A stretch of 6,518 nucleotides of DNA from QQUD01 sp039029915 (lineage in GTDB: Bacteria; Chloroflexota; Anaerolineae; Promineifilales; Promineifilaceae), in NCBI GenBank assembly GCA_039029915.1, contig JBCCFD010000447.1, positions 1-6,518 on the forward strand, in the 5' to 3' direction. Both the position numbers and the translations under genes were made by a program. Of this stretch, positions 5,440 through 6,518 are shown piece after piece. The notes under the pieces were generated by a model that ran no database searches, was not told the DNA's origin, and saw only the letters and a list, made by a program, of their open reading frames with translations. How positions within the stretch are numbered: position 1 is the first letter of the stretch; every line of letters begins with the position of its first letter.

Positions 5440-6459
5440 TGCTTTTGGCAAAGATACACTTTCGCGTATTACTAGCTCATAATCAAGAAAAGGTTTACGA
5501 GGTGGCAGTTCTGGATTTTTAAGCCTCTCAAGCAATAGCTCTGCCGATTTACGCCCCATTGCTTCCATATTGACGCCAACAGTTGTTAACGAGGGTGAGA
5601 GATGTTGCGCCGTCGGTGTATTGCCAACCCCCACTATCGACAAATCACGCGGAATACGCACACCAAGGTGAAAGCAACGATTCATAATCCCAGAGGCAAT
5701 CACATCATCAATTGCGACGATAGCGGTTGGCGGAGCTGCAAGCTGCCTAAAATAGTCAATCGCCCTCACACCGCTTTCAAAATTGAGCTCCCCTTCAAAA
5801 ATATAGTCTGAATGTAGCAAAAGATTCGCTTCAATAATCCCCTCTTGGAAACCAAGCCAGCGCTTGACGCCTGACATATGGCTACCCAGTTTGAGCCGGG
5901 CCACACCGATTTTTTGATGACCTTGCTCCACCAAGTGCATTACGATTCGCTTGACACCTTCTTGAGCATGCCAGAGCACCATGTCAGCAGGAAATGAAGC
6001 CATCTCATTGGTTACAAAGGCGAGTGGAATTCCCTCTTTTTGCATCTGATGAAAAAGGAGAAGGGTTTCTTCATCATAACGGCTTGGAACAGGGCTAAAA
6101 ATGAAAGCTCGAACACCTTGCTGGCGCAATTTTTGAATGACGGCACGTGTTTTTTCTTGGCTTCCGTCTGTATTGGCAATCAACCCCGTTTTATTTGCCT
6201 GTAATAACCGCTCTTGAATTCCCCGAGCAATAACGGCCGAATAATAGACTCGAATATCTGACACAATGATTCCCACAATCCCAGTCTGATGACTTCGCAA
6301 GCCACTCGCATGAAGATTTGGTTGGAAGCCTAGCGCCGCAGCCGCAGCTAACACTCGCTGGCGAGTCTCATCACGTACTCGCTGAGGCTGATTAAACGCA
6401 TACGACACAGTTGTGGTCGATACCTTTGCTCGTTTAGCAACATCCTTAATTGTGATCAT
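5434..6459 (-). CDS. LacI-family transcriptional regulator
   Basis: The 341-residue protein has the standard LacI/GalR architecture and length. The N-terminal helix-turn-helix is at about residues 4-23 (IKDVAKRAKVSTTTVSYAFN). A hinge follows at about 47-57 (PNLHASGLRSH, with L54 as the likely minor-groove residue), then a periplasmic-binding-protein-like effector core from about residue 60. Such proteins usually control sugar or other carbon-source genes in response to a small effector. The specific effector cannot be read from the sequence, and its targets are probably beyond the right edge. The ATG at 6459 gives the canonical start of the family, though AAGG sits only 1 nt upstream, so the ribosome site is weak. 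The stop codon TAA (5434-5436) lies inside the R' box of the attC-like site, so the gene's last codon abuts the presumed recombination point. A GAAACGTTTC operator lies 40 bp upstream. Confidence 0.93.
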   Translation of the reverse strand: MITIKDVAKRAKVSTTTVSYAFNQPQRVRDETRQRVLAAAAALGFQPNLHASGLRSHQTGIVGIIVSDIRVYYSAVIARGIQERLLQANKTGLIANTDGSQEKTRAVIQKLRQQGVRAFIFSPVPSRYDEETLLLFHQMQKEGIPLAFVTNEMASFPADMVLWHAQEGVKRIVMHLVEQGHQKIGVARLKLGSHMSGVKRWLGFQEGIIEANLLLHSDYIFEGELNFESGVRAIDYFRQLAAPPTAIVAIDDVIASGIMNRCFHLGVRIPRDLSIVGVGNTPTAQHLSPSLTTVGVNMEAMGRKSAELLLERLKNPELPPRKPFLDYELVIRESVSLPKAT

Positions 6460-6498
6460 ACCTTATAAGTTTATGCCACTCAGTTCTGATTAGCAAGT

Positions 6499-6508
6499 GA
6501 AACGTTTC
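6499..6508. promoter_or_regulatory. CG-centred LacI-type operator
   Basis: GAAACGTTTC is a perfect 10-bp palindrome with the central CG typical of LacI/GalR-family operators. It sits 40 bp upstream of the lacI-type start. It may serve autoregulation, control of a divergent gene beyond the right edge, or both. Symmetry does not extend outwards. Confidence 0.55.
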
Positions 6509-6518
6509 TATTCAGCAC

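Overview
The window looks like an accessory segment from a proteobacterium, most likely a gammaproteobacterium and perhaps a marine or aquatic one. This rests on a moderate-to-low GC feel, Shine-Dalgarno-led genes, a sigma70-type promoter, a Tat lipoprotein signal, TetR and LacI regulators, and an integron-type attC site. The genus cannot be fixed from the sequence alone.

Left part (1-1577): the 5' end of a minus-strand FAD-dependent amine-oxidase-like lipoprotein runs off the left edge. A 405-bp gap with a few small dyads separates it from a plus-strand gene for a five-repeat MORN-type protein (898-1293). The next gap, 1294-1577, holds several palindromes but no clear gene or terminator.

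Middle part (1578-5161): a minus-strand regulatory and efflux unit, read right to left: tetR-type repressor, short-chain dehydrogenase/reductase, an unrecognised 180-aa protein, and a DHA2-type MFS exporter. The last three are tightly packed: a 41-bp gap, then overlapping start and stop codons. Two related palindromes, one at the tetR transcription start and one upstream of the SDR gene, are the probable TetR operators. The likely logic is a ligand-induced system in which an oxidoreductase (and perhaps the unknown protein) modifies a toxic compound and the MFS protein exports it. The ligand is unknown.

Right part (5162-6518): behind the tetR promoter lies a 182-bp non-coding element with near-perfect 17-bp terminal inverted repeats and 10-bp flanking direct repeats (9 of 10 identical). 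It looks like a MITE or other non-autonomous insertion. It is followed at once by a 52-bp sequence that folds like a short integron attC site. The R' box of that site contains the stop codon of a convergent minus-strand LacI-family regulator gene. A CG-centred LacI-type operator lies upstream of that gene at the right edge.

The most noteworthy signals are the lone attC-like site, the adjoining MITE-like element, the two TetR palindromes with different half-site spacing, and the unassigned protein inside the SDR/MFS operon.
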